Below, one piece after another: positions 17,401-26,055 of a stretch of 64,000 nucleotides of DNA (positions are counted from its first letter, which is position 1; each line of letters starts with the position of its first letter). This stretch comes from Carboxylicivirga fragile. Lineage in GTDB: Bacteria > Bacteroidota > Bacteroidia > Bacteroidales > Marinilabiliaceae. Made by a program: the position numbers and the translations under genes. Below the pieces are notes generated by a model that saw nothing but the letters and a program-made list of their open reading frames with translations, was not told the origin of the DNA and ran no database searches. Location of the stretch: positions 1 through 64,000 of the forward strand of contig JAFMVD010000032.1 in NCBI GenBank assembly GCA_025499625.1, written 5' to 3'.

Positions 17401-18115
17401 TTATCTTCTTTTTTCTCTGTTTTTAATCTTTGCTTGCCTATGGTCGGCCGAAGCGAATACCAGCGCACCTAACGATTCCATTCAAGCATGGGACAATAGT
17501 GTGGTTGATGTACGCACACCTTCGGCGGATACCATTGCCTATTATAAACAATTATCAGAATATCAATACGAACCCTTAAACCAAGAACCTAGTCTTTGGG
17601 ATCGGTTTTGGGCGTGGGTCAGATCCATGTTATTTAGTGGCGATGCTGATTACTCTTGGGTCTCTTGGTTAATACTAGTAGTTGCTGTATTAGCATTGCT
17701 CGCCATCGTTTTAAAACTAATTGGTATTCCTATCAAAGGCCTCTTTGTGTTTTCGCGATCCACAAAAGTAACCGATTTAGCATTTGCATCTGGAACGATG
17801 GACTTGGAACAAGAGAACCTTGAAAAACTATTTAAGAAATATCATTCTCTGGAAGCCTATCGCGAAGCAACTCGTATTTTGTTCTTATTGGCCTTGCGAC
17901 AATTAAATCGCCAAAGCATCATTAAATGGAATAGTTGGAAGACGGATAGAGAATACTATTACGAAATCACTAATACGGAGCTAAAGCAAAACTTTTTAAA
18001 TGTAATGCGGCATTATGAATACATCTGGTTTGGTAAGTTTGAACCGAGTAGTGAGCAATATAAGAAAGTAAAAAATCAGTTTGATGAACTCATGATTCAA
18101 ATAAAAGCGGACTAA
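17387..18115 (+). CDS. DUF4129 domain protein
   Basis: Secreted-then-anchored protein. Signal peptide at about 1-24 (ends near SAEANTS), extracytoplasmic segment with a YYKQLSEYQYEP stretch, one membrane helix at about 86-107, and a C-terminal DUF4129 domain with the typical YREATRILFLLALRQLNR and YIWFGKFEP elements. DUF4129 often occurs at the C terminus of transglutaminase-like proteins beside MoxR/DUF58; here it stands alone. I start at ATG 17387, inside the preceding gene, because this gives the signal peptide; the longer frame from 17300 does not. 242 residues. Confidence 0.75.
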   Translation: MKFSSYLLFSLFLIFACLWSAEANTSAPNDSIQAWDNSVVDVRTPSADTIAYYKQLSEYQYEPLNQEPSLWDRFWAWVRSMLFSGDADYSWVSWLILVVAVLALLAIVLKLIGIPIKGLFVFSRSTKVTDLAFASGTMDLEQENLEKLFKKYHSLEAYREATRILFLLALRQLNRQSIIKWNSWKTDREYYYEITNTELKQNFLNVMRHYEYIWFGKFEPSSEQYKKVKNQFDELMIQIKAD

Positions 18116-18116
18116 A

Positions 18117-19310
18117 ATGGGAAAACAAAAAGGTAATAAAAACATGCTTATATGGGCACCACTAGTAGTGGTTATGCTTGTGTTTGTAGTTGTTTTTGCC
18201 CCTGTACCCATTGATTGGACTTTGAGTTTCTCGCGCAAAGACACCAAACCTTTTGGCAGTAAGCTTTTGTACGAATTGCTTTCAGAACTAGGAGATAAAA
18301 CAAATGTAAGCACGGCTTATCAAGCACCAGACCTTGATGACTTCGAATTGAGTAATGATGAAACCAACTACATTTTTGTGAATCAAAATTTCACACCTGA
18401 AGTTGACGAGTTGGATAACATCATTGAGCTGGCAGGGAATGGGAACAATGTTTTTATAGCAGCCCAATTCTTTAGCGACGAACTTAAAGATTCGCTAAAA
18501 TTTCAGGTAGATATCAATTTTAGGCCAACAATAGCATCAGAAGATTCGGTGAGTTTTAATTTGGCCAATCGTAAATTACAAAAGCATTTGGGTTATTGGT
18601 TTCACAAAGGAATGACCAATAATTATTTTACCTCGTACGATACGCTGCAAACCACCGTACTTGGATTTAATAACGAAGGTAAAACCAACTTTATCCGCCA
18701 AAGAATAGGTGATGGATACCTTTTTATTCATTTAAATCCAATGGTATTCACCAATTATCATTTGCTAAAAAACAACAATTATAACTACGCTTTCAGGTGC
18801 CTCTCTTATTTGCCGAATCAAACCACAGTGTGGGACGAACATTATAAGATGTATCGCAACAAGCACAAAACAACGCTTAGTTATATTTTGGATAATATGC
18901 CTCTGCGCATAGCATGGTACCTAGTACTAATTGCAATTCTTCTTTTCTTCATTTTCGAATCAGCTCGAAAACAAAGGGCTATAGCCATAATTAAAGCGCC
19001 AGAAAATAGCACAGTCAATTTTGTTGAAACAATAGGTCGCTTGTACTTTAGTAGAAAAGATCACCTTGATATTGCTCTTAAGAAATTTATCTATTTAAAG
19101 GAATTTATTCGCTCGAAATATTATTTAAACACATCGCTGATCGATGCCGAGTTTTACCAACAACTGGCTGATAAATCGTCGGTTCCAATTCGATCGATTA
19201 AGCAGCTATTTGAACTAGGTGAGAACTTAAAACAAATGAATCGATTGTCTGAGGAAGATTTGGAACAATTCAATCGAAAGATTGAATACTTTTACGAACA
19301 TTGTCAATAA
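18117..19310 (+). CDS. DUF4350 domain protein
   Basis: N-terminal membrane helix (about 10-30), a globular extracytoplasmic DUF4350 region (DTKPFGSKLLYELL at about 41-54, then alternating beta/alpha segments resembling a Rossmann/GATase-like fold) to about 250, a second membrane helix at about 263-283, and a helical cytoplasmic tail to 397. The usual order in such clusters is DUF4129, DUF4350, MoxR, DUF58, exactly as here. Function is unknown; it may bind a ligand outside the membrane for the MoxR ATPase system. It starts 1 bp after the DUF4129 stop. Confidence 0.78.
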   Translation: MGKQKGNKNMLIWAPLVVVMLVFVVVFAPVPIDWTLSFSRKDTKPFGSKLLYELLSELGDKTNVSTAYQAPDLDDFELSNDETNYIFVNQNFTPEVDELDNIIELAGNGNNVFIAAQFFSDELKDSLKFQVDINFRPTIASEDSVSFNLANRKLQKHLGYWFHKGMTNNYFTSYDTLQTTVLGFNNEGKTNFIRQRIGDGYLFIHLNPMVFTNYHLLKNNNYNYAFRCLSYLPNQTTVWDEHYKMYRNKHKTTLSYILDNMPLRIAWYLVLIAILLFFIFESARKQRAIAIIKAPENSTVNFVETIGRLYFSRKDHLDIALKKFIYLKEFIRSKYYLNTSLIDAEFYQQLADKSSVPIRSIKQLFELGENLKQMNRLSEEDLEQFNRKIEYFYEHCQ

Positions 19311-19324
19311 AAAAGAACAAGGAT

Positions 19325-20305
19325 ATGAACCAGGATACCCCATTCGAAAACCGCTTGCCACTTGATGAATTAAACCATGCGGCATTTCAAATCAGAAATG
19401 AAATCAATAAAGTTATTGTTGGTCAGGAAAAAGTGCTTGACTTGCTATTGACTGCTGTTATCGCTAATGGTCATGTATTAATTGAAGGGGTGCCAGGTGT
19501 TGCAAAAACAATGATTGCAAAGCTACTGTCGAAATCAATATCTTCTGACTTTTCGCGTTTGCAATTTACACCTGATTTAATGCCGTCGGATGTGGTTGGT
19601 ACAATGGTGTATAATACGGGCAAATCAGCATTTGAGTTTAATAAAGGGCCTATCTTTTCTAATCTGGTTTTAATTGACGAAATCAACCGTGCGCCTGCCA
19701 AAACGCAAGCCGCTTTGTTTGAGGTGATGGAAGAACGTCAGGTAACCATTGATGGCCATACACATAAAATGGAACCGCCCTTCTTGGTTTTTGCAACTCA
19801 AAACCCGGTGGAACACGAAGGAACCTATCGTTTACCGGAAGCTCAATTAGACCGTTTCTTGTTTAAGATAGATATTGACTATCCAAACCTTGAGCAAGAG
19901 GTTTCTATTCTTTCGAATGCTCAAAAACGTGAAGAAAAAGATCCGCTGAGCCTGGTTAATTCTATTATTACAGGAGAAGCTATAACGCATTATCAGGACA
20001 TGGCCTCGAAGGTTATTGTCGAAGATGATCTACTGCGTTACATTGCCCAAATCGTAGAAAAAACGAGAAGCAGTCATTCATTATTCCTTGGAGGTAGTCC
20101 ACGTGCGTCTTTGGCCATATTAAACTCAGCTAAAGCCTATGCCGCTTTGGAAGGCCGTGACTTTGTTACACCTGACGACATTAAAATGGTGTTGATTCCA
20201 GTGTTATGCCACCGTGTAATTCTTACGCCTGAAAAAGAAATGGAAGGTGTTAAACCAGAGATTATCATTCAACAGATTATTGATTCAGTAGAGGTTCCTC
20301 GCTAA
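19325..20305 (+). CDS. MoxR-family AAA+ ATPase
   Basis: AAA+ chaperone-like ATPase. Walker A GVPGVAKT at about 55-62, Walker B LVLIDEINRAP at about 118-128, sensor region FATQNPVEHEGTYRLPEAQLDRF, arginine-finger neighbourhood LDRFLFKI. 326 residues. MoxR ATPases help mature or assemble partner complexes and are nearly always next to a DUF58 protein, as here. An upstream TTG at 19301 would add eight residues and overlap the previous gene, but ATG 19325 has AAGG six bases upstream and is preferred. Confidence 0.9.
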   Translation: MNQDTPFENRLPLDELNHAAFQIRNEINKVIVGQEKVLDLLLTAVIANGHVLIEGVPGVAKTMIAKLLSKSISSDFSRLQFTPDLMPSDVVGTMVYNTGKSAFEFNKGPIFSNLVLIDEINRAPAKTQAALFEVMEERQVTIDGHTHKMEPPFLVFATQNPVEHEGTYRLPEAQLDRFLFKIDIDYPNLEQEVSILSNAQKREEKDPLSLVNSIITGEAITHYQDMASKVIVEDDLLRYIAQIVEKTRSSHSLFLGGSPRASLAILNSAKAYAALEGRDFVTPDDIKMVLIPVLCHRVILTPEKEMEGVKPEIIIQQIIDSVEVPR

Positions 20306-20318
20306 ACCACTGTAGCAA

Positions 20319-21662
20319 ATGGGTAAATTTAAAGTTAGGGGTCGTGTCTATTTTTCCAAGCTATTTTATTATGGTCTTGGTGCGCTCATCCTATTATTAG
20401 CATTCGGGCAATTTAATGCGCAGTTTTTTCGCATTGGATTATTGGCTCTTGGACTCTACTCTACCCTAATATTTTTAGATATTATCCTACTTTTCTTAAA
20501 TAACAAGTTAAGTTTCGAGGCACACCGAAAAGTTGATGAGCGCTTTTCAAATGGCGATGAAAATACGGTAGAACTTACTTTCACTAACCTTTATAATTTT
20601 CCGGTAAGCGCTGTGATAAGTGATGAGATACCTGAGCAGTTTCAGAAACGCGACTTTCATCTATCACTCAAATTCAAGTCGGGTGAATCAAAAAACAGCA
20701 CTTACCAACTTTACCCAACCCAACGAGGTGAGTACCATTTTGGCGCATTAAATGTATTGATTCAATCGCCTTTACGCTTGATGATTCGTCGCTTTCGTTT
20801 TTCGCAAAATCAAATGACCAAGGTGTATCCTTCGTTTAAAGAAATGAAGCAATTTGAGATGATGGCCATCTCTAATCGCTTGACCGAAGTGGGCATTAAA
20901 AAAGTGCGGAAAATAGGTCACCAGATGGAGTTTGATCAAATAAGAGAATACACCAAAGGGGATGATTATCGCACCATTAACTGGAAAGCAACAGCACGCC
21001 GCAGCCATCTGATGGTAAATCAATATCAGGAAGAAAAATCGCAGCAGGTGATTTCAGTGATTAACTTGGGGCGCTCAATGAAAATGCCGTTTGAAGGAAT
21101 GACTCTGTTAGATTATGCCATTAATACTTCATTGGTTATTTCTAAAATTGCCATGTTGAAAGATGACAAAGCAGGCTTGCTGACATTTAACAATCAGTTA
21201 CGCACTTTAATTGCTCCTCAGCGAAGTGGCAAACAGATGCAAACTATCATGGAAGCGCTGTATAACCAACAAACTAATTTTGAGGAGCAGAGCATACAAG
21301 TTCTTTATTCAGCTATTCGTCGCAATATCCATCACCGTAGCTTGCTTATTATTTATACCAATTTCGAAAGCTTAAGCTCAGCCAAGCGTCAGTTACCAAT
21401 GTTGCAAAAGCTGGCGCATGATCACCTTGTTGTAGTTGTATTTTTTGAAAACACTGAGCTCAAGAAATTAACAGATGAGAAAGCTATGGATATGGAAGGC
21501 ATCTACATTAAAACCATCGCTGAAAAATTCACCTACGATAAAAAACTAATTGTTCACGAACTAGAGCGTCATGGGGTACATACCATACTTACCGAACCTG
21601 GAAAATTAACCGTTGACACGATTAATAAATACCTTGAATTAAAAGCACGAGGAAGTATTTAG
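20319..21662 (+). CDS. DUF58 domain protein
   Basis: Partner of MoxR. Two N-terminal membrane helices (about 10-30 and 32-55), a beta-rich section (about 65-150), and the DUF58 signature around residues 209-228 (REYTKGDDYRTINWKATARR) leading into a von Willebrand A-like fold. The metal-site (MIDAS) DxSxS is not present: the corresponding stretch reads NLGRSMKM. 447 residues. It ends the operon 13 bp after MoxR. Role in the cell is not established; membrane-stress or complex-assembly roles are suggested for the family. Confidence 0.85.
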   Translation: MGKFKVRGRVYFSKLFYYGLGALILLLAFGQFNAQFFRIGLLALGLYSTLIFLDIILLFLNNKLSFEAHRKVDERFSNGDENTVELTFTNLYNFPVSAVISDEIPEQFQKRDFHLSLKFKSGESKNSTYQLYPTQRGEYHFGALNVLIQSPLRLMIRRFRFSQNQMTKVYPSFKEMKQFEMMAISNRLTEVGIKKVRKIGHQMEFDQIREYTKGDDYRTINWKATARRSHLMVNQYQEEKSQQVISVINLGRSMKMPFEGMTLLDYAINTSLVISKIAMLKDDKAGLLTFNNQLRTLIAPQRSGKQMQTIMEALYNQQTNFEEQSIQVLYSAIRRNIHHRSLLIIYTNFESLSSAKRQLPMLQKLAHDHLVVVVFFENTELKKLTDEKAMDMEGIYIKTIAEKFTYDKKLIVHELERHGVHTILTEPGKLTVDTINKYLELKARGSI

Positions 21663-21961
21663 ACCTATCTTATCCATACTTTTAATTGTACTTTTTGAAT
21701 AAATTGAGCTCCAAAAAATCGATTTACTTACAACTTTTGACGAACTATTAATATTTGGCGATAATCTATCACTTCATATTGAGCTAAACTTAAACAGTTT
21801 CGACTAATTAGTGAAAATTTTCTGTTATTTTGATACGTGTGATAATCAGATCAATTGTCTAAGTAATGAAAGGTTAACCTTAGCGTAAGCTCAATTTAAT
21901 TAGTTTAGCGCTGAGTTAACTTAGTTTTGTAGCAGAATACACGATTTTAAGTTTAGATGCC
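21663..21961. other. Longest intergenic gap: nothing coding
   Basis: No gene or clear terminator is visible after DUF58. An exact TAnnTTTG -7 box (TAGTTTTG, 21922-21929) lies 32 bp before the next gene, with no convincing -33 element. Confidence 0.4.
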
Positions 21962-22636
21962 ATGGAATTAACCTTAACCAATGTACCAAGAAGAATAGAG
22001 CTAGATGACGTATTAGACAGCGGACTAATTTCGATGATGACCCAATCGTCTGTTAATCCCGAAGATTTTTACTTAACTGGATACGAGACAGTTTGCTTTA
22101 AACGCACACGTGAATTTGCCTTAGAAAGTGTACTCGCCTCTGTGGTACCATTTGAAAAAGACATACTAATTGTTTCTAACAACAGTGATCATGCTCGCTT
22201 AAAAAAGCTGTGCAAGTATCATGGCGTAAGCAACCGAACGATAGAACAACCTCAAACGGCTCAGGAATGGGAAGAATTTGTTTCTATAGTTGCAAATTAC
22301 AAGAGCTATTCACACATTTTGTTTTCATGCGATGTTAATTCAGAATATGAAATGGATCAGCTTAAGAAAATTGCTACTTTAATTAAAGATTTACAGATTG
22401 GTCTGATTGTACATTGCCGTCGTCAAGCGATGGAACTAAGCAAGGTCAAAGAATTAAACATCGATTACATGGTTTGTAATGGAAGTGGAACCGAGATTAG
22501 TTCTGTGGTATTAGCATGTCGTCGTAAATTAGTGCAGATCGAAGGTATCTCGCGAAGTTACGACATGGACTTATACAACTATTGGCAAACAAGTTTATAC
22601 GGACGAAAATCATTTATTGAACCCATGGCTATTTAG
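21962..22636 (+). CDS. Degenerate aminotransferase class V-fold protein (pseudoenzyme, PhnW-like)
   Basis: 224 residues with no standard motif, but segment by segment it follows fold-type I PLP enzymes of the 2-aminoethylphosphonate transaminase kind. REFALESVLASVVPFEKDIL (50-69) is followed by IVSNNSDHARLKKLCKYHGV (70-89), KKIATLIKDLQIGLIV (135-150), ELNIDYMV (164-171), and SRSYDMDLYNYW (198-209), close to SRSLSLDLYxQW of PhnW. The residues that bind PLP are missing: His151 stands where the cofactor-binding Asp should be, and no lysine occurs at 168-187 where the Schiff-base Lys belongs. The C-terminal small domain is absent. It was probably an enzyme ancestor turned binding or structural protein. 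The homology call is mine from motif memory, so confidence is moderate. Its own terminator at 22660 makes it a single-gene unit. Confidence 0.5.
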   Translation: MELTLTNVPRRIELDDVLDSGLISMMTQSSVNPEDFYLTGYETVCFKRTREFALESVLASVVPFEKDILIVSNNSDHARLKKLCKYHGVSNRTIEQPQTAQEWEEFVSIVANYKSYSHILFSCDVNSEYEMDQLKKIATLIKDLQIGLIVHCRRQAMELSKVKELNIDYMVCNGSGTEISSVVLACRRKLVQIEGISRSYDMDLYNYWQTSLYGRKSFIEPMAI

Positions 22637-22659
22637 TTAGGCCAATCACTATAATTTAC

Positions 22660-22701
22660 AACCCAAGCTAATATCATTGTAGCTTGGGTTTTCTTTTTCT
22701 T
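22660..22701 (+). terminator. Strong intrinsic terminator
   Basis: 11-bp perfect stem AACCCAAGCTA/TAGCTTGGGTT (22660-22670 with 22680-22690), 9-nt loop, then TTCTTTTTCTT. Confidence 0.9.
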
Positions 22702-22787
22702 AACATTAAAGCTTTAATACTAATTATTTAGACTTTAGTTAACGCTGATTTATTAGTGGAGTTCTATACTTGCTGTCAATATTAATG

Positions 22788-23660
22788 GCAATAAGTATGA
22801 GTCAGAAAAACATTGAAAATCTAAAAAAAATAGAAGCATTGGTAATCTCGGATGTTCACCTCGGCACTTTTGGATGCAAGGCGAAAGAACTTGTGAGTTA
22901 CTTAAAAACGGTGGATCCTAAAACCATTGTGCTAAATGGTGACATTGTAGATGTGTGGCAATTTAGTACATCCTATTTCCCTAAACCACACCTAAAAGTT
23001 ATCCGTCAACTATTGAAGATGATGGAGAATGGAAGTAAAATATATTACATCGTTGGCAATCACGATGAAAACTTACGTCGTTTTATTGGCCTTACCCTAG
23101 GGAAAATTGAAATTGCCAATAAAGTGGTATTAAATCTGAATAATACGAAAACCTGGATTTTCCATGGTGATGTTTTCGATGTTGTTATGCACCATTCAAA
23201 ATGGCTCGCTAAGCTAGGTGCCAATGGTTATGGTATACTCACCCTCACCAATCGATTTGTAAATGGCGTACTTTCCTTGTTTGGCAAAAGGCGTATTTCA
23301 TTATCGCGCGATGTAAAGAAAGCCGTTAAAGGCAAAAGCAAAAATATCACTACACGTTTTGAAAGCACCGTTGCTGATTTAGCCATAAAAAAGGAATACG
23401 ATTATGCCATTTGCGGACACATTCATTGGCCCGAGAAAAAGTTAATTAAAACCCAGAATGGCGAAGTTTCTTATCTGAATAGTGGTGACTGGGTTGAAAA
23501 CATGACCGCCCTTGAATATCACAATGAGGATTGGCACCTGGTTTACTTTAAGCCTGAAATGAAGACAAACAATGAATCAATTGCAGCAAATGATGAATTG
23601 CTTGTGCCAAACGAAAAAACAATGCTTAAGGCAATGCTAAACGACATCATACACAACTAA
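22788..23660 (+). CDS. UDP-2,3-diacylglucosamine diphosphatase-like metallophosphoesterase
   Basis: Calcineurin-like phosphoesterase with all metal-binding motifs in order: SDVHLG, NGDIVD, GNHDE, and CGHIHWP near residue 210, with HGDVFD between. In lipid A synthesis LpxH removes UMP from UDP-diacylglucosamine; Bacteroidota relatives of this length (about 290 residues) are usually assigned this role, but other pyrophosphates are possible. I start at ATG 22788; ATG 22797 is equally possible, and the TTG at 22770 is unlikely. The glycosyltransferase gene follows after 23 bp on the same strand, which fits envelope glycolipid work. Confidence 0.75.
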   Translation, partial: AISMSQKNIENLKKIEALVISDVHLGTFGCKAKELVSYLKTVDPKTIVLNGDIVDVWQFSTSYFPKPHLKVIRQLLKMMENGSKIYYIVGNHDENLRRFIGLTLGKIEIANKVVLNLNNTKTWIFHGDVFDVVMHHSKWLAKLGANGYGILTLTNRFVNGVLSLFGKRRISLSRDVKKAVKGKSKNITTRFESTVADLAIKKEYDYAICGHIHWPEKKLIKTQNGEVSYLNSGDWVENMTALEYHNEDWHLVYFKPEMKTNNESIAANDELLVPNEKTMLKAMLNDIIHN

Positions 23661-23683
23661 ACATATAGACTAAACGGAATAAG

Positions 23684-24715
23684 ATGAAAATTCTTTATGC
23701 TATTCAAGGAACTGGCAATGGCCACATGGCACGGGCATATGAGGTAATTCCACAATTACAAAAATATGGCGATGTTGATTTATTAGTTAGCGGCACTCAA
23801 TGCGACATTAGACTGCCATGGCCCATAAAGTATAGATACCATGGTTTAAGTTTTATATTTGGCAAAAATGGTGGCGTTGATCTAAGAAAGACAATATTGG
23901 GATTTAGGCCCTTTCGCATGCTCAAAGAAATATTTAGTGTGCCTGTGCATAAATACGATTTAGTCTTAAATGATTTTGAACCAATAGTTGCCTGGGCGAG
24001 TACCTTTCGTCAAGTAAAATGCATAGGCATAAGTCATCAGAGTGCTGTTCTTCATCCTAATGCGCCTGCTCCTGCAAGTAAAGATAAACTTGGTTACAAT
24101 ATTCTGAAATACTACGCCCCTTGTAAACAATCCTACGGCTTTCATTTCCAAGCTTTGGATAAAACCATTTCTACGCCTGTTATTCGCAAAGATATTAGAA
24201 GTGGTAAAATCACAAATAAAGGACACTATACGGTTTATTTACCATCCTACGATGATCAAAAAATAGTAGATGTATTATCGCAAATTCCTTACATACAATG
24301 GCAAGTATTTTCGAAACATAATTCCAAAGCTTTTCAGTCGGGCAATGTTCAAATTCAACCCGTTAATAAAGATAAATTCACAGAGAGTTTTATTTCGAGT
24401 ATGGGAATACTTTGTAATGCCGGATTTGAGACACCTGCCGAAGCACTTTTTATGGGCAAGAAACTTTGCGTAATACCAATGAAAGGGCAATACGAACAAC
24501 AATGTAACGCAGCATTCCTAGAGAACATGGGTATATGTACACTTAAGCATTTAAGTTCAAGTGTAGAACGACTAAACGAATGGGTATATTTTGATCAGCC
24601 ACAAAAAATAGCCTATGCCGATAATTTATCTGATACTATCGAAGATATTATCGAGAATGTATGCAGAACTCATGAAAGCTATCCTGACTTTGCAATCAAC
24701 CAAATATTACGATAA
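23684..24715 (+). CDS. GT-B glycosyltransferase (MJ1255/MurG-like)
   Basis: 343-residue GT-B-fold protein. The N-terminal glycine-rich YAIQGTGNGHMARA (residues 5-18) is the MurG-type acceptor-domain loop. A C-terminal nucleotide-sugar site resembles LCNAGFETPAEALFMGKKLC (about 245-264), with KGQYEQQCNAAFLE following. The family is annotated as MJ1255-type or UDP-N-acetylglucosamine-processing transferases; donor and acceptor are not known. It is downstream of the LpxH-like gene and probably co-transcribed. A terminator follows at 24761. Confidence 0.75.
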   Translation: MKILYAIQGTGNGHMARAYEVIPQLQKYGDVDLLVSGTQCDIRLPWPIKYRYHGLSFIFGKNGGVDLRKTILGFRPFRMLKEIFSVPVHKYDLVLNDFEPIVAWASTFRQVKCIGISHQSAVLHPNAPAPASKDKLGYNILKYYAPCKQSYGFHFQALDKTISTPVIRKDIRSGKITNKGHYTVYLPSYDDQKIVDVLSQIPYIQWQVFSKHNSKAFQSGNVQIQPVNKDKFTESFISSMGILCNAGFETPAEALFMGKKLCVIPMKGQYEQQCNAAFLENMGICTLKHLSSSVERLNEWVYFDQPQKIAYADNLSDTIEDIIENVCRTHESYPDFAINQILR

Positions 24716-24760
24716 AATATTATAACACTTGAGTTACAATTACGACTAGTGTATCTGATT

Positions 24761-24810
24761 TTTAATGGGCCATCTTAAAACTTATTATGGCTCATTAAAA
24801 TCATTTTTTT
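24761..24810 (+). terminator. Intrinsic terminator after glycosyltransferase gene
   Basis: About 12-bp stem TTTAATGGGCCA/TGGCTCATTAAA with one G-T pair (24761-24772 with 24788-24799), followed by a run of seven T. Confidence 0.7.
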
Positions 24811-24897
24811 AAAAAATTATTACATCAATAATTTCAAACCCTTATAAGTCACGCAAACTTACATTTGAAAATGGCTATCAACTAATCCTAGTATCTT

Positions 24898-25980
24898 ATG
24901 CAGATATCTGATCAAAGTTTACACGAAATTGGAATTCCAGTACCTTCGAATCAATTGTTTAAGCGAGCATTATTTTCGTATCTGCGAGTAAATAAAATCA
25001 ATCGCATACTAGGCCAAATAACAGACGAGTATAAAGGAATCAGTTTTATAAATAACATTTTTGATCAGCTAAACATTAATTACAACATCTCTGATTATGA
25101 TCTGAAAAATATTCCTCAAAACGGACCATTCATAATCATGTCGAATCATCCCTATGGTTTTCTTGATGGTTTAATTATGATTCATTTATTGGCTCAAAAG
25201 CATCCTCAGTTTAAAGTGATGGCCAACTTCTTTTTAAAACAGTTTGATGCTTTAAATCCATACTTTATTGACCTTAACCCATTTCAAACCAAACATATAA
25301 CTAATGTTAAGGGAATACGAACGGCCTATCAACATTTACAAAATGGAATGCCCATTGGTGTATTTCCTGCAGGCGAAGTCTCCACAATGCAAAAGGGATT
25401 TAAGCTAATTGTTGATAAGGAGTGGGATTCAGGAATTATTCGTTTTATCATTAATGCTAATGTGCCAATTATTCCTTTGTATTTCGAAGGTCACAATAGT
25501 CTGCCATTTCATCTCTTAGGTAAGATCCATCCTTATTTAAGAACCTTAAGTATACCCAACGAATTTTTTAAACAAGAAAACAAGACCATCAAGCTGAGAG
25601 TGGGCAACCCTATATCTCCATCCGAACTAAAGGATTTTGATAATATACAGCGAGCAGGAAGATACTTGCGTGCGTCTCTTTTTGGGCTGGGATCAAAAGT
25701 GGATGTGAATCGTTATTTTAAAATACCCTCCTTTAACAAAAAAACTAAAGAGGCCATCATTCCAGCTGTTCCCAAGGAAGAAATTAAGCTAGAACTTAAA
25801 AAGTTAAAAGAATCTGAAGGAGTGATGCTTCAAAAATCACATTATGAGGTTTACTTAGCTTGTTCCGAGGAAATTCCTCAGATCATAACTGAACTTGGCC
25901 GCTTACGCGAAATCACTTTTCGTGATGTTGGCGAAGGCACAAATCGTATGCTCGACATTGATGAATACGACTTATATTAG
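24898..25980 (+). CDS. O-acyltransferase (PlsC-type) half of OlsF-like protein
   Basis: 360 residues up to the TAG. It contains the acyltransferase motifs NHPYGFLDG (residues 83-91), a GIFP-equivalent GVFPAGEVSTM, and a later VPIIPLYFEGHNS. As a free polypeptide it could still O-acylate an N-acyl-amino-acid acceptor, as GlsA/OlsA enzymes do when encoded separately. The linker ITELGRLREITFRDVGEGTN near its end belongs to the start of the GNAT half, so the break is not at a domain border. Confidence 0.7.
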   Translation: MQISDQSLHEIGIPVPSNQLFKRALFSYLRVNKINRILGQITDEYKGISFINNIFDQLNINYNISDYDLKNIPQNGPFIIMSNHPYGFLDGLIMIHLLAQKHPQFKVMANFFLKQFDALNPYFIDLNPFQTKHITNVKGIRTAYQHLQNGMPIGVFPAGEVSTMQKGFKLIVDKEWDSGIIRFIINANVPIIPLYFEGHNSLPFHLLGKIHPYLRTLSIPNEFFKQENKTIKLRVGNPISPSELKDFDNIQRAGRYLRASLFGLGSKVDVNRYFKIPSFNKKTKEAIIPAVPKEEIKLELKKLKESEGVMLQKSHYEVYLACSEEIPQIITELGRLREITFRDVGEGTNRMLDIDEYDLY

Positions 25981-26055
25981 CGACATCTTTTCTTATGGGA
26001 TAACAACAATGAATGCATTGTTGGAGCTTACCGATTAGGTAAAGGTGATGAAATA

